Part shown: one piece after another, positions 1 through 7,910 of the stretch
Layout of the letters: every line of letters begins with the position of its first letter
Position numbering within the stretch: the first letter of the stretch is position 1
NCBI GenBank assembly: GCA_023393575.1
Contig: JAEWKX010000266.1
Span: 1 to 15,078, forward strand
Reading direction: 5' to 3'
Origin: Pseudomonadota bacterium
GTDB lineage: Bacteria; Pseudomonadota; Alphaproteobacteria; Rhizobiales; Rhizobiaceae
Length of the DNA: 15,078 nucleotides
Notes under the pieces: model-generated
Told to the model about the DNA's origin: nothing
Seen by the model: the letters and a program-made list of their open reading frames with translations, nothing else
Databases searched by the model: none
Position numbers and translations under genes: made by a program

Positions 1-5
1 AACCG

Positions 6-28
6 GCCGGGCATGTCCCGGCGTTTTT
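6..28 (+). terminator. Probable rho-independent terminator reading rightwards
   Basis: A 6-base-pair GC stem (GCCGGG at 6-11, CCCGGC at 17-22) with a 5-base loop is followed by G and five T (24-28). The T-run is on the plus strand only, so it would end a plus-strand transcript coming from left of the window, converging on dxs. On the minus strand the stem is followed by CGGTT, so it is a poor terminator for dxs itself. Inferred from structure only. Confidence 0.4.
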
Positions 29-55
29 GCTGTCGGTGATGCGCGGTGTTCCGGA

Positions 56-1975
56 CTAGCCGGCAGCGCCGATTCCGATCTGCTTGTGACCCAGGGCCTT
101 GAAGACGGTGGAAACGATTCCGGCCCGGTCGAGCCCCGCCCTGGCATACATTGCGTCCGGGTTCGCCTGCTCCATCCAGACATCCGGCAGTACCATGGAG
201 CGGATCTTCAGCCCGTTGTCGAGCAGGCCTTCGGAGGCGAGGAGATGCAGCACGTGGGCGCCGAAGCCGCCGACGGCACCTTCCTCGATGGTGACCAGCA
301 CGTCGTGGTGACGGGCGAGCTGGCAGATCAGGTCGCGGTCGAGGGGCTTGGCGAAGCGGGCGTCCGCAACGGTCGTCGAGAGGCCTGCCGCATCCAGGTC
401 CTCGGCCGCGAGCAGACAGTCCTTGAGGCGGGTGCCGAAGGACAGCAGCGCCACCCTCGACCCTTCCTTGACGACCCGACCCTTGCCGATCTCCAGGATC
501 TCCCCGCGTTCCGGCAGCTCGACGCCGACGCCTTCGCCGCGCGGATAGCGGAACGAGATCGGGCCGCCATCATAGGCCGCAGCGGTGCGCACCATGTGCT
601 TCAATTCAGCCTCGTCGGCTGCGGCCATGACCACCATTCCGGGCAGTGTGGCGAGGATGGTCGTGTCGAAGGAGCCTGCATGCGGCGGGCCGTCGGCGCC
701 GACGAAGCCGGCACGATCGATCGGGAAGCGCACCGGTAGGCCCTGGATCGCGACGTCGTGGACCACCTGGTCGTAGCCCCGCTGCAGGAAGGTGGAGTAG
801 ATCGCGCAGAACGGCTTGTAGCCTTCCGCCGCGAGGCCGGCTGCGAACGTCACCGCGTGCTGTTCGGCGATCCCGACGTCGAACGTACGGGAGGGGAAAA
901 CCTCCGCCAGCTTGTCGATGCCGGTGCCGTTGGGCATCGCGGCAGTGATGCCGACGATCTTCTCGTCGAACCGCGCTTCCTGCACCAGCGACTCGCCGAA
1001 GACGCTTGTATAGCTCGGCGCGTTCGGCTTCGCCTTCGCCTGCGTGCCCGTGATGACGTCGAACTTGTTGACGCCATGATACTTGTCGGCAGCCGCCTCC
1101 GCCGGCGGGTAACCCTTGCCCTTCTGGGTGCAGACATGGATCAGCACCGGTCCCTGGCCGTTGTCGCGCACGTTGCGCAGCACCGGCAGGAGATGCTCGA
1201 AGGAATGTCCGTCGATGGGCCCGATATGGTAGAAACCCATCTCCTCGAACATCGTGCCGCCGGTCATGTAGCCGCGGGCGTGCTCGACCGCGCGGGTGAT
1301 CGCCCGGTCGACGCCCTTGCCGAGATAGGCGGTCAGCTTCTTGCCGATCTCGCGCACGCCCATATAGGTGCGTCCCGAGGCGAGCCGGGCAAGATAGGCA
1401 CTCATCGCACCTGTCGGCGGCGCGATCGACATGTCGTTGTCGTTGAGAATGACGATCAGGCGCGCGTCGAGCGCGCCGGCATTGTTGAGCGCTTCGTAGG
1501 CCATGCCGGCCGACATCGCCCCGTCGCCGATCACGGCGATCACGTGGCGCTTCGATCCGGCGAGATCGGCGGCGACCGCCATGCCGAGACCTGCGGAGAT
1601 CGACGTCGAGGAATGGGCGGCGCCGAAGGGATCGTAGTCACTCTCGGCGCGGCGGGTGAAGCCGGAAAGCCCGCCCTCCTGGCGCAGCGTGCGGATGCGG
1701 TCGCGGCGTCCCGTCAGGATCTTGTGCGGGTAGCACTGATGCCCGACATCGAAGATCAGCCGGGCGTCCGGCGTATTGAAGACCTTGTGGACGGCGATCG
1801 TCAGCTCCACCACGCCGAGACCCGCGCCGAGGTGGCCGCCCGTCTTCGACACCGCGTCGATCATCTCGTCGCGCACCTCGCGTGCGAGCTGCGGCAGGTC
1901 GCGATCCTCGATCATCCTGAGATCGGCGGGAAACTTGACCGTGTCGAGCAGCGGGGTCTGGGGGAGGGATGTCAC
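56..1975 (-). CDS. dxs: 1-deoxy-D-xylulose-5-phosphate synthase
   Basis: Dxs condenses pyruvate and glyceraldehyde-3-phosphate to 1-deoxyxylulose-5-phosphate. This is the first step of the methylerythritol-phosphate route to isoprenoids and also feeds thiamine and pyridoxal synthesis; the enzyme is cytosolic and uses thiamine diphosphate. The 639 residues match the usual family length. Visible landmarks are GGH at 46-48, DVGHQ at 76-80, the thiamine-binding GDG at 150-152 with its asparagine near 178-180 (LNDND), PIDGH around 253-257, the catalytic glutamate E371 in GIAEQHA, and [13 protein letters not shown] at 420-432. The start is a GTG (1973-1975); the N-terminus [13 protein letters not shown] resembles that of rhizobial Dxs. 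The ribosome site is weak (AAAAGG nine bases upstream). The next in-frame start, at residue 21, would remove part of the conserved N-terminus. The gene stands apart from xseB, with which it is often linked, because the TAXI transporter, GNAT and pirin genes lie between them. Confidence 0.97.
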   Translation of the reverse strand: MTSLPQTPLLDTVKFPADLRMIEDRDLPQLAREVRDEMIDAVSKTGGHLGAGLGVVELTIAVHKVFNTPDARLIFDVGHQCYPHKILTGRRDRIRTLRQEGGLSGFTRRAESDYDPFGAAHSSTSISAGLGMAVAADLAGSKRHVIAVIGDGAMSAGMAYEALNNAGALDARLIVILNDNDMSIAPPTGAMSAYLARLASGRTYMGVREIGKKLTAYLGKGVDRAITRAVEHARGYMTGGTMFEEMGFYHIGPIDGHSFEHLLPVLRNVRDNGQGPVLIHVCTQKGKGYPPAEAAADKYHGVNKFDVITGTQAKAKPNAPSYTSVFGESLVQEARFDEKIVGITAAMPNGTGIDKLAEVFPSRTFDVGIAEQHAVTFAAGLAAEGYKPFCAIYSTFLQRGYDQVVHDVAIQGLPVRFPIDRAGFVGADGPPHAGSFDTTILATLPGMVVMAAADEAELKHMVRTAAAYDGGPISFRYPRGEGVGVELPERGEILEIGKGRVVKEGSRVALLSFGTRLKDCLLAAEDLDAAGLSTTVADARFAKPLDRDLICQLARHHDVLVTIEEGAVGGFGAHVLHLLASEGLLDNGLKIRSMVLPDVWMEQANPDAMYARAGLDRAGIVSTVFKALGHKQIGIGAAG

Positions 1976-2017
1976 GGAGTCTGGCCTTTTCTGCTCTTTC
2001 CGGATGCGTATCTCCCC

Positions 2018-2045
2018 AACATGAGGAGAAAATAGGCTTTTTCAA
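2018..2045 (-). promoter_or_regulatory. Possible dxs promoter
   Basis: Read on the minus strand, TTGAAA (2045-2040) is followed 16 bases later by CATGTT (2023-2018), which would start transcription near 2011 and leave a leader of about 35 bases before the GTG start. The -35 is good. The -10 is far from TATAAT but matches the -10 proposed here for two other minus-strand genes. Pattern-based inference. Confidence 0.35.
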
Positions 2046-2064
2046 GTGAATGCCTTAGCGGATT

Positions 2065-2988
2065 TCACCTGTCGGGCAAAGGGACAAACTCCTCTTCATC
2101 CCCCGGCACGATGTCGAAGCGGCCCGTCCGCCATTCCTCCTTCGCCTTCTCGATCCGCTCCCTGGATGATGAGACGAAATTCCACCAGATGTGCCGTTTC
2201 GAGTTCAGCGCGGCACCCCCGAACAGCATCACATGGCAGCCCTGCAAGCCTGCCTCCAGCGTGATCTCGTCGCCGGGGCGGAACACGAGCAGTTGGTCGG
2301 CCGCGAACCGGTCGCCGGCGACGCCGAGTTCGCCCGAGAGAATGTAGAGAGCCCGCTCCTCGTGATCCGCGGGGAAGGGGAAGCGGCAAGCCGGATCGAG
2401 CCGCAGGTCGACATAGAGGGTATCGGTGAAGGTTGGAACAGGCGAAGAGAGGCCGGCGAAGCTGCCGACGACCACGCGTCCGCGTGCGCCGTCGCTGTCG
2501 ATGACGGGCATGACGTCTGCGCCGGTATGGGAGAATGCCGGATCGATCTCCTCCCGGTCGTCGGGAAGGGCAAGCCAGGTCTGCAGGCCGGAGACCGAAA
2601 GCGGCTGCCCGCGCAGGTTCTCCGGGGTCCTTTCGGAGTGAACGATCCCCCGGCCTGCGGTCATCAGGTTGATGTCGCCCGGCCGGATCACCAGTTCCGT
2701 TCCCAGGCTGTCGCGATGCTTGATCTCGCCGTCGAAGAGGTAGGTGACGGTCGAAAGCCCGATATGCGGATGCGGCTTGACGTCGAGCGCTTCACCGGCG
2801 CGCAGCAGCGCCGGTCCCATCCGGTCGAAGAAGATGAAGGGGCCGACGAGCCTTCGCTGCCGGCTCGGCAGGGCCCGCCGCACGGCAAAACCGCCGATGT
2901 CGCTGGAGCGGGGAATGATCAGGTTCTCGATGGCGTCGCAGGCAAAGCGATCGCCCGCCTCGGGATCGGTTCCGGGAAAGAAGGACAT
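2065..2988 (-). CDS. Pirin family protein (bicupin)
   Basis: A 307-residue member of the pirin family, a double cupin fold with a metal site in the N-terminal domain; characterised members have quercetin 2,3-dioxygenase activity or act as redox-sensing cofactors. Counting from the ATG at 2988, the N-terminal cupin shows FIFFDRMGP near 51-59, the metal ligands H73 and H75 (HPHIGLST), and H117 and E119 in the GRGIVHSE motif. The C-terminal cupin follows (ALYILSGELGV, then FRPGDEITLEA), ending in a family-typical WWNFVSSS segment and an acidic tail. ATG 2988 is preferred over an in-frame TTG at 2994 because AGGAG lies six bases before the ATG. Its substrate cannot be read from the sequence. It lies 69 bases downstream of the acetyltransferase gene on the same strand and may be co-transcribed with it. 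Confidence 0.92.
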   Translation of the reverse strand: MSFFPGTDPEAGDRFACDAIENLIIPRSSDIGGFAVRRALPSRQRRLVGPFIFFDRMGPALLRAGEALDVKPHPHIGLSTVTYLFDGEIKHRDSLGTELVIRPGDINLMTAGRGIVHSERTPENLRGQPLSVSGLQTWLALPDDREEIDPAFSHTGADVMPVIDSDGARGRVVVGSFAGLSSPVPTFTDTLYVDLRLDPACRFPFPADHEERALYILSGELGVAGDRFAADQLLVFRPGDEITLEAGLQGCHVMLFGGAALNSKRHIWWNFVSSSRERIEKAKEEWRTGRFDIVPGDEEEFVPLPDR

Positions 2989-3057
2989 GGGCAACTCCTG
3001 ATGGAGGAGCAGCCTACGCCAGTATCCGGCGGTTTGCCAGTTCGTCGAGGCGCCCGG

Positions 3058-4164
3058 TCACCCGGTCTGGCCGCCGATCAGCCGGCTCCACTGCTCGCCC
3101 GCCAGCCCGTTGACGAAGGCTTCGCCGGCACGGGCCGCGGCCGTGATCCCTGCGTCGCGGGAATGGATGATGCTGGCCGAGGCGTGGAACAGTGCAAGGC
3201 GGCGCCCGAGCATGGCTTCCATGAAGGCGGGCTGCATCCGGCCGCGGACGGTGCCTGCCTCGCGGGCGGCGGCATCGGCAAGGGTGGCATCGAGAACGGG
3301 GCCCTCCTGGCCGGGCATTGCGAGAAGCTGCAGTACGCGCGCCGTCGACTTCGGACGCAGATGGTAGAAGAATGCCCCGACAGGCGCTTCCCGGCGGTCG
3401 AAGACGCCTCCGATCACGGGTTTGCCGAAGGAAGGCTTCGGCATGGCCTTGCGGACCAGCGCGGCGGTGACCTCCGGCGACCAGCCGGGCCTTAATGCGA
3501 AGTGCCGGGTGCATGCGTCGAAGACGGCCGCGAACGCCTCCGGGTCGATCGTGCGCACCACCGCCCCGTTGCGGCCGGCGGGTTCCGGCATGCCGGACCA
3601 GCGCATGACATCGCTTCCGTCGCGCAGGAAGCGGCGTCCGACGGAATGGGCGAGAGGAACGGTGTGGCGGAGGAACGGCAGGTGGTGGGCGGCGGCATCG
3701 GCCAGGGCGGCGGCCGGATTGACGACGCGGATCCAATCGAGGCTGTGTTGCGGCAGGGCGGCGGCGCCGAGACCGCGCCACATGCGCAGCGAGACATCGC
3801 TTGCCGTGTCGGTGAAGGAAAGATCCTGCGGACCGCTGAGGGCCGCCTTCAGAAGCTTGGCTCCGGCAAGCGGCCCGGCGCTCGCATGGTCCACCATGAT
3901 CGAGCTGCACAGGGCCATGCGCAATGGCCTGTCTTTCAGGACCATAGGCAACGCATGGCGTCCGATGAAGCCGCGGACCTGGCCGTGGTCGACATGGACA
4001 AGCGAGGGCAGTTCGGGATCCGCGGCGCTGTCTTCGAGGTAGACGGCACGGAGGTCGGCAACGAGGGATGCGGGCGGCGGCGAATCGCGACGGCGGAATA
4101 TCCGCTGGAACAGGCCGGCGACGGCTGGGATGTCATCCTCCCTCAATGCGCGTATCTCGGCCAT
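3058..4164 (-). CDS. GNAT-like N-acetyltransferase, two-domain, substrate unknown
   Basis: A 368-residue soluble protein. The N-terminus (AEIRALREDDIPAVAGLF) is the classic opening of a GNAT domain, and a segment near 88-105 (SIMVDHASAGPLAGAKLL) sits where the acetyl-CoA pyrophosphate loop belongs, although the canonical Q/R-x-x-G-x-G/A is only loosely kept. The length and the second half (FGKPVIGGVFDRREAPVGAFFYHL, then a tail ending in WSRLIGG) suggest a second, degenerate GNAT-like domain, as in the ~370-residue GNAT proteins found in many proteobacteria. The ATG at 4162-4164 is the natural start; upstream Shine-Dalgarno is weak (ACAGG). It follows the DUF1850 gene after 122 bases on the same strand. 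Family assignment is inferred from short motifs; acceptor and pathway are unknown. Confidence 0.7.
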   Translation of the reverse strand: MAEIRALREDDIPAVAGLFQRIFRRRDSPPPASLVADLRAVYLEDSAADPELPSLVHVDHGQVRGFIGRHALPMVLKDRPLRMALCSSIMVDHASAGPLAGAKLLKAALSGPQDLSFTDTASDVSLRMWRGLGAAALPQHSLDWIRVVNPAAALADAAAHHLPFLRHTVPLAHSVGRRFLRDGSDVMRWSGMPEPAGRNGAVVRTIDPEAFAAVFDACTRHFALRPGWSPEVTAALVRKAMPKPSFGKPVIGGVFDRREAPVGAFFYHLRPKSTARVLQLLAMPGQEGPVLDATLADAAAREAGTVRGRMQPAFMEAMLGRRLALFHASASIIHSRDAGITAAARAGEAFVNGLAGEQWSRLIGGQTG

Positions 4165-4286
4165 GACCTGTCCGTGGCGGTTGTGTTGGCGTCATCTCTA
4201 CGGCCGGAGTATCAACAGTCGATTGACGGTGCAGGGGTAATTGGCCGCTATGGTGAAGATGCCGTTGTCGGGCTGGCGGCGGTACG
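4165..4286. other. Intergenic gap without clear signals
   Basis: This 122-base gap separates the DUF1850 stop from the GNAT-like start. I see no convincing terminator, since there is no stem followed by a T-run on either strand. There is also no paired -35/-10 set on the minus strand. Short TTGA-containing words are present but lack a partner at the right spacing. Whether the GNAT-like gene is transcribed with the transporter operon is therefore open. Confidence 0.5.
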
Positions 4287-4646
4287 TCAATCGCAGGGCC
4301 GAAGCTCCACGTCTTCGCCTTCCGCCGTTCCGGCCTCCATGCAGCCGCCGTCGTGACACAGTGTCCATCCGCCGCCGGTCGCACCCGACGCCGCGAGTGC
4401 GACGCGGGAAAGTGGAGCGAGATCCGGCCTCCAGACCCACCAGCCGTCACGCAACACTGCATCGGGTCCGGGCTCCATGCCGGCGCCCGAGCCTTTCACG
4501 GCGGCTTCCACCAGTTGCAGCCCCGCCGGCGTTATCTCCCATCGCTCCCGCCATTCCGTCTTCTGGACCGAATGCGTCCAGCTCAGCGTAAAGGCTGAAA
4601 CGGCAAGCATGATCGTCTTGCCGCCGGCGAGCAGGCAAAGGCTCAT
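4287..4646 (-). CDS. DUF1850 domain-containing protein, TAXI-TRAP companion
   Basis: A 119-residue protein recognised as DUF1850 by its opening block FTLSWTHSVQKTEWRERW (residues 19-36), followed by ITPAGLQLVEAAVKGSGAGM and a tryptophan-rich stretch (GWWVW, 68-72). A short hydrophobic N-terminus (residues 3-22) could be an export signal or a membrane anchor. Two cysteines four residues from a third of the C-terminus (C97, C102) plus C118 could form a disulphide if the protein is exported; that is inference. The ATG at 4644-4646 overlaps the stop of the upstream TRAP permease gene as ATGA, so the two are probably translationally coupled. DUF1850 genes are known to sit beside fused TAXI-type TRAP permeases; their molecular role is not established. 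A longer same-frame ORF reaching to 6287 is an out-of-frame reading of the permease gene. Confidence 0.85.
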   Translation of the reverse strand: MSLCLLAGGKTIMLAVSAFTLSWTHSVQKTEWRERWEITPAGLQLVEAAVKGSGAGMEPGPDAVLRDGWWVWRPDLAPLSRVALAASGATGGGWTLCHDGGCMEAGTAEGEDVELRPCD

Positions 4647-6754
4647 GGTATGGCAGCGCTGCCGGATGCCCGCCGCGTCCGCAGCCAGTGCTGTGTCACG
4701 ACCAGCATGCCGAGGGCCCAGCCGATCTCGTCGGTCCACGGTAGCGCCAGGACCACCAGGAAGCCGGCGAAGAATGCGAGCAGCCTCTCCCAGACGGCCA
4801 GGCTTCCGAAAAGGAAGCCCACCACGGCGACACCCCAGAGCGCAATGCCGAAGCAGGCCTTGGCGAAGACGTAGGCGACCTCGACCGGATAGCCCCAGGC
4901 CGCCGCGATCGGCCCGGCATCCTGCAGCATCAGCGCCGGCGTGTAGACCGCCATGAAGGGCACCACGAATCCCGCCGCGGCAAGCTTTGTGGCCTGGATC
5001 GAGATCTTCAGTCCGGACGTCTTGGCCATCGGTGCGGCGGCGAAACAGGCGAGTGCCACCGGCGGCGTCAGATCGGCCATGATGCCGAAATAGAAGACGA
5101 ACATGTGGGAGACGAGCAGCGGCACGCCGAGTTCGAGCAGCGCGGGTCCGGCGAGCGACGAGGTGATGATGTAGTTGGGGATCGTCGGGATACCCATGCC
5201 GAGGATCAGGCAGGTGATCATGGTCAGCACCAGCGACAGGAAGAGGTTGTCTTCCCCGATCCTGATGATGAAGCCGATGAAGGTCGAGGCGATGCCGGTC
5301 AGTGTCAGCGTGCCGATGACGATGCCGACGATGGCGCAGGCGATGCCCACCGGCAGAGCGTTCTTCGCGCCTTCGGCCATGGCGTCGCGGCAGATGCCGA
5401 GCGTCTCGCGGCCGCCCTTGACGAAGAAGCAGGCGGCGATCAGCGCAAGGATGACGAACGCCAGGAGGTTGACCCCGAATTTCAGGAACGAGGCCGCGGC
5501 GAGACCGACGGCCAGCCAGAACACCAGGCGGAAGACGAGCGGGCCCATCGATGCGGCAAGCGGCATGCCGAGAATCAGCACGACGACGAGGGCGAGCCCC
5601 ATCGTTCCCGCGAAGATCGGCGTATAGCCGGCAAAAAGCAGATAGACGAGGACGGCGAGCGGAAGCACCAGCGGCCAGTGTTCCCTGACCGCCAGCCACG
5701 GATTGGGCAGTTCCGCCTTGTTCATGCCGCGCAAGCCCGCCTTGCCGGCTTCGAGGAATACGGTCCAGAAGCAGACGCCGAAATAGAGGATCGCCGGGAT
5801 CAGGGCCGCCTTGACGATTTCGGCATACGGTACGTTCAGCGTCTCGGCCATGATGAAGGCGACGGCGCCCATGACCGGCGGCATGATCTGCCCGCCCATG
5901 GAGGAGGTCGCCTCCACCCCGCCGGCGAAGGAGGAGCGGAAGCCGAAGCGCTTCATCAACGGGATCGTGAACTGGCCGCTTGCCACGACGTTGGCCACCC
6001 CGGAGCCGGAGATCGTCCCCATCAGCGCCGAGGACATGACGCAGACCTGCGCCGGCCCGCCGCGCCAGGTGCCGACCAGGCCGAGTGCGAAGTCGTTGAA
6101 CAGCGCCAGCATTCCCGCCCGTTCCAGGAAGGCGGCGAAGACGACGAAGATGAAGATATAGGCCGCCGAGACGTAGATGGGCGTGCCGTAGATGCCTTCC
6201 GTCCCGAAGCCGAAGTGCTCGACGATCAGTTCGAAATCGTATCCGCGGTGGATGAAAGGTGGCGGGAAATACTGGCCGAAGAAGCAATAGGCGAGAAAGA
6301 TCGCCGCGATGATCGTCAGAGGCAATCCCATCAGACGCCGTGCGCCTTCGAAGACGAGCACGATCATCACCGACGCGACCGTCAGATCCAGGCGAGTATG
6401 GAAGCCGCTGCGCAGGATCAGATCGTTGTAATAGACCCAGTTGTAGATGCCGGTCAGGAAGCCGACGATGCCGAGCGTCCAGAACCAGATCTTCCCGGTT
6501 CTGGTCTTCGCGACGAGATTGCCGAACAGGGCGAAACCGAGAAGCAGCAGGAAGCCCACGTGCATGGCCCGGACCACCTGGCTGGGCAAGGTGCCGTAGG
6601 CGGCGGTCCAGAGCTGGAACAGCGAGAAGCAGAAGGCGATCCAGAAGGCGATGCGGCCCGTAACGCCGTCTCCGAAACCGGAAGGCAGGCCTTCGATCGC
6701 CTCTTCCGCGCTGTGCGGCGCCGGTTTGCTTTCCACTGCTGCAAGATCGCTCAT
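4643..6754 (-). CDS. TRAP transporter fused permease (4TM/12TM, TAXI type)
   Basis: A 703-residue inner-membrane protein fusing the small (DctQ-like) and large (DctM-like) TRAP subunits, as is usual with TAXI binding proteins. Hydrophobic segments begin near residue 35 and run almost to the C-terminus. The large-subunit core is clear: GTISGSGVANVVASG (246-260), QFTIPLMKRFGF (261-272), EATSSMGGQIMPPVMGAVAF (281-300), GMGIPTIPNYI (518-528) and FYFGIMADLTPPVALA (553-568). These conserved loops hold the ion and substrate sites in the family. Uptake is driven by an ion gradient and is fed by a periplasmic protein. The ATG at 6752-6754 has GAGGGA five bases upstream. The binding-protein gene lies upstream across 78 bases containing a hairpin; the DUF1850 gene overlaps the stop by four bases. 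The substrate is unknown; organic acids or amino acids are typical. Confidence 0.95.
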   Translation of the reverse strand: MSDLAAVESKPAPHSAEEAIEGLPSGFGDGVTGRIAFWIAFCFSLFQLWTAAYGTLPSQVVRAMHVGFLLLLGFALFGNLVAKTRTGKIWFWTLGIVGFLTGIYNWVYYNDLILRSGFHTRLDLTVASVMIVLVFEGARRLMGLPLTIIAAIFLAYCFFGQYFPPPFIHRGYDFELIVEHFGFGTEGIYGTPIYVSAAYIFIFVVFAAFLERAGMLALFNDFALGLVGTWRGGPAQVCVMSSALMGTISGSGVANVVASGQFTIPLMKRFGFRSSFAGGVEATSSMGGQIMPPVMGAVAFIMAETLNVPYAEIVKAALIPAILYFGVCFWTVFLEAGKAGLRGMNKAELPNPWLAVREHWPLVLPLAVLVYLLFAGYTPIFAGTMGLALVVVLILGMPLAASMGPLVFRLVFWLAVGLAAASFLKFGVNLLAFVILALIAACFFVKGGRETLGICRDAMAEGAKNALPVGIACAIVGIVIGTLTLTGIASTFIGFIIRIGEDNLFLSLVLTMITCLILGMGIPTIPNYIITSSLAGPALLELGVPLLVSHMFVFYFGIMADLTPPVALACFAAAPMAKTSGLKISIQATKLAAAGFVVPFMAVYTPALMLQDAGPIAAAWGYPVEVAYVFAKACFGIALWGVAVVGFLFGSLAVWERLLAFFAGFLVVLALPWTDEIGWALGMLVVTQHWLRTRRASGSAAIP

Positions 6755-6783
6755 TCGTCCCTCGAAACCATCACTGAAATGGA

Positions 6784-6817
6784 AATCCCCGCGGCTGCTC
6801 TCGCAGCCACGGGGATT
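6784..6817 (-). terminator. Intra-operon hairpin between TAXI and permease genes
   Basis: Two 15-base arms (6784-6798 and 6803-6817) pair with one mismatch around a TCTC/GAGA tetraloop. On the minus strand the stem is followed by TTTCCATTTC, an imperfect T-rich tail. The position just after the binding-protein stop fits a leaky terminator or a 3' stabiliser, which would make the binding protein more abundant than the permease. It could not be an efficient full terminator if the permease gene depends on the upstream promoter. Confidence 0.7.
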
Positions 6818-6832
6818 CGTGCGCCCTGGGGC

Positions 6833-7792
6833 TTACTTCATCAGCCCCGCTTCCTTGTAGTACCGCTCGGCACCGGGATGCAGGGGGACGGGCATGCCGT
6901 CGAGCGCCTTCTTGGGGTCGATCGCCTTGGCGGCGGCGTGCGATGCGGCGAGGCGGTCGAGGTTCTCGAAGAGAAGCTTCGTCATCTGGTAGACGGTCTC
7001 TTCCGAAACGCCTTCGTGGGTGATCAGGAAGTTGCCGACGGCGGCCGTCGGGACATCCTCGGTGTGTCCGTCATTGGTGCGGGCGGGGATGGTCACCGTA
7101 ATATAGGGCGCGCCGATCTTCTCGACGTCCGCCGCCGGAACGGCGACCACGTTGATCGGGACGGATGCGGCGAGGTCGCGGATCGAGGCCACGCCGAGGC
7201 CGGCGGACTGGAGGGTCGCATCGAGCTGGCGGTTCTTCATCAGTTCGACGGATTCGGCAAAGGGCAGGTATTCGGTCTTGCCGAGATCCTCATAGGACAT
7301 GCCGGCGGCTTCGAAGATCGCGCGCGCATTGAGCTCCGTTCCGGACTTCGGCGCTCCCACCGACAGGCTCTTGCCCTTGAGGTCGGCGAGCGATTTCACG
7401 CCGGATTCCTGGCTGGCGACGATCTGGATGTAGTTCGGATAGATGGCTGCGATGCCGCGCAGCTTGTCCAGCTTGCCGGGGAAGCCTGCCTCCGTGTTGC
7501 CTTCCCATGCCATCTGGACCGAATCGCCCAGCGAAAAACCGATCTCGCCGCGGCCGGCCTGCAGCAGGTTGAGGTTTTCGACCGAAGCCTTCGTGGCCTG
7601 CACCTGCGTGCGCGCACCTTCGATCTTCTCGCCGTAGATCTCCGACAGTGCGACGCCGAGCGGATAATAGACGCCCGAGGTGCCGCCGGTCAGCACGTTG
7701 ATGAATTCCTGCGCCCTGGCGCCCGCGGACGCGAAGGTCGCGGAAACGGCCAGCGTTGCGGCCAGCATGAGATTGATTTTGCCTGATTTCAC
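6833..7792 (-). CDS. TAXI family TRAP transporter solute-binding protein
   Basis: A periplasmic binding protein of the TAXI (TRAP-associated extracytoplasmic immunogenic) family, 319 residues from the proposed start. It captures a solute and delivers it to the fused permease encoded next. The N-terminus carries a Sec signal (KSGK, a hydrophobic stretch, then AGARAQ), with cleavage likely around residue 27. The mature protein opens with TGGTSGVYYPLGVAL, a TAXI hallmark, followed by ATKASVENLNLLQAGRGEIGF and SVGAPKSGTELNARAIFEAAG. I chose GTG 7792 because GGGAGG lies seven bases upstream of it; an in-frame ATG at 7813 would add seven residues encoded by that very ribosome site. A promoter-like pair sits at 7829-7857, and a hairpin follows the stop. 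The ligand cannot be told from sequence. Confidence 0.93.
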   Translation of the reverse strand: MKSGKINLMLAATLAVSATFASAGARAQEFINVLTGGTSGVYYPLGVALSEIYGEKIEGARTQVQATKASVENLNLLQAGRGEIGFSLGDSVQMAWEGNTEAGFPGKLDKLRGIAAIYPNYIQIVASQESGVKSLADLKGKSLSVGAPKSGTELNARAIFEAAGMSYEDLGKTEYLPFAESVELMKNRQLDATLQSAGLGVASIRDLAASVPINVVAVPAADVEKIGAPYITVTIPARTNDGHTEDVPTAAVGNFLITHEGVSEETVYQMTKLLFENLDRLAASHAAAKAIDPKKALDGMPVPLHPGAERYYKEAGLMK

Positions 7793-7828
7793 GATTTTTC
7801 CTCCCAAAGCCATCGTCAGCAGGCGCTA

Positions 7829-7857
7829 AACATGCGGAAGTAGGAGGGGGCCGTCAA
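7829..7857 (-). promoter_or_regulatory. Likely promoter of the TAXI-TRAP operon
   Basis: On the minus strand TTGACG (7857-7852) is followed after 17 bases by CATGTT (7834-7829), giving a start near 7822 and a leader of about 30 bases to the GTG at 7792. The -35 is near-consensus for alphaproteobacterial housekeeping sigma factor and the spacing is ideal; the -10 is weak. Inferred from pattern and position in the 97-118 base gap after xseB. Confidence 0.5.
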
Positions 7858-7875
7858 TCGCTTTATGCCGGAGCG

Positions 7876-7899
7876 GAAAAGTTCTTCGAAGCTTGAACT
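7876..7899 (-). terminator. Weak candidate terminator after xseB
   Basis: On the minus strand AGTTC (7899-7895) and GAACT (7884-7880) form a 5-base-pair stem with a 10-base loop, followed by a short T-run (TTTT). The stem is short, so termination would be partial. Its place between the xseB stop and the proposed TAXI promoter is right for the end of the deacetylase-xseB transcript. Confidence 0.25.
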
Positions 7900-7910
7900 A
7901 TCGTCCTGCC

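Noticed and set aside
2026..2055. Possible terminator after pirin (AGGC ... GCCTATTTT on the minus strand)
   Set aside because: The stem is only four base pairs with a 13-base loop, and it overlaps the proposed dxs -35; too weak to call.
758..3495. Long plus-strand frames opposite dxs, pirin and the GNAT-like gene (758-2035, 2191-3495)
   Set aside because: These are mirror frames of good minus-strand genes and have no ribosome site, motif or plausible composition.
4287..6287. 666-codon minus-strand frame ending as DUF1850
   Set aside because: Only the last 119 codons (from 4646) are a real gene; the rest is a shifted-frame reading of the permease, rich in R, G and H. It is not a fusion protein.
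5105..7786. 893-codon open frame on the plus strand opposite the permease and TAXI genes
   Set aside because: It is antisense to two clear membrane/periplasmic genes; its translation is a low-complexity mix of D, E, R, H and G typical of the complementary frame of GC-rich coding DNA, with no recognisable domain.
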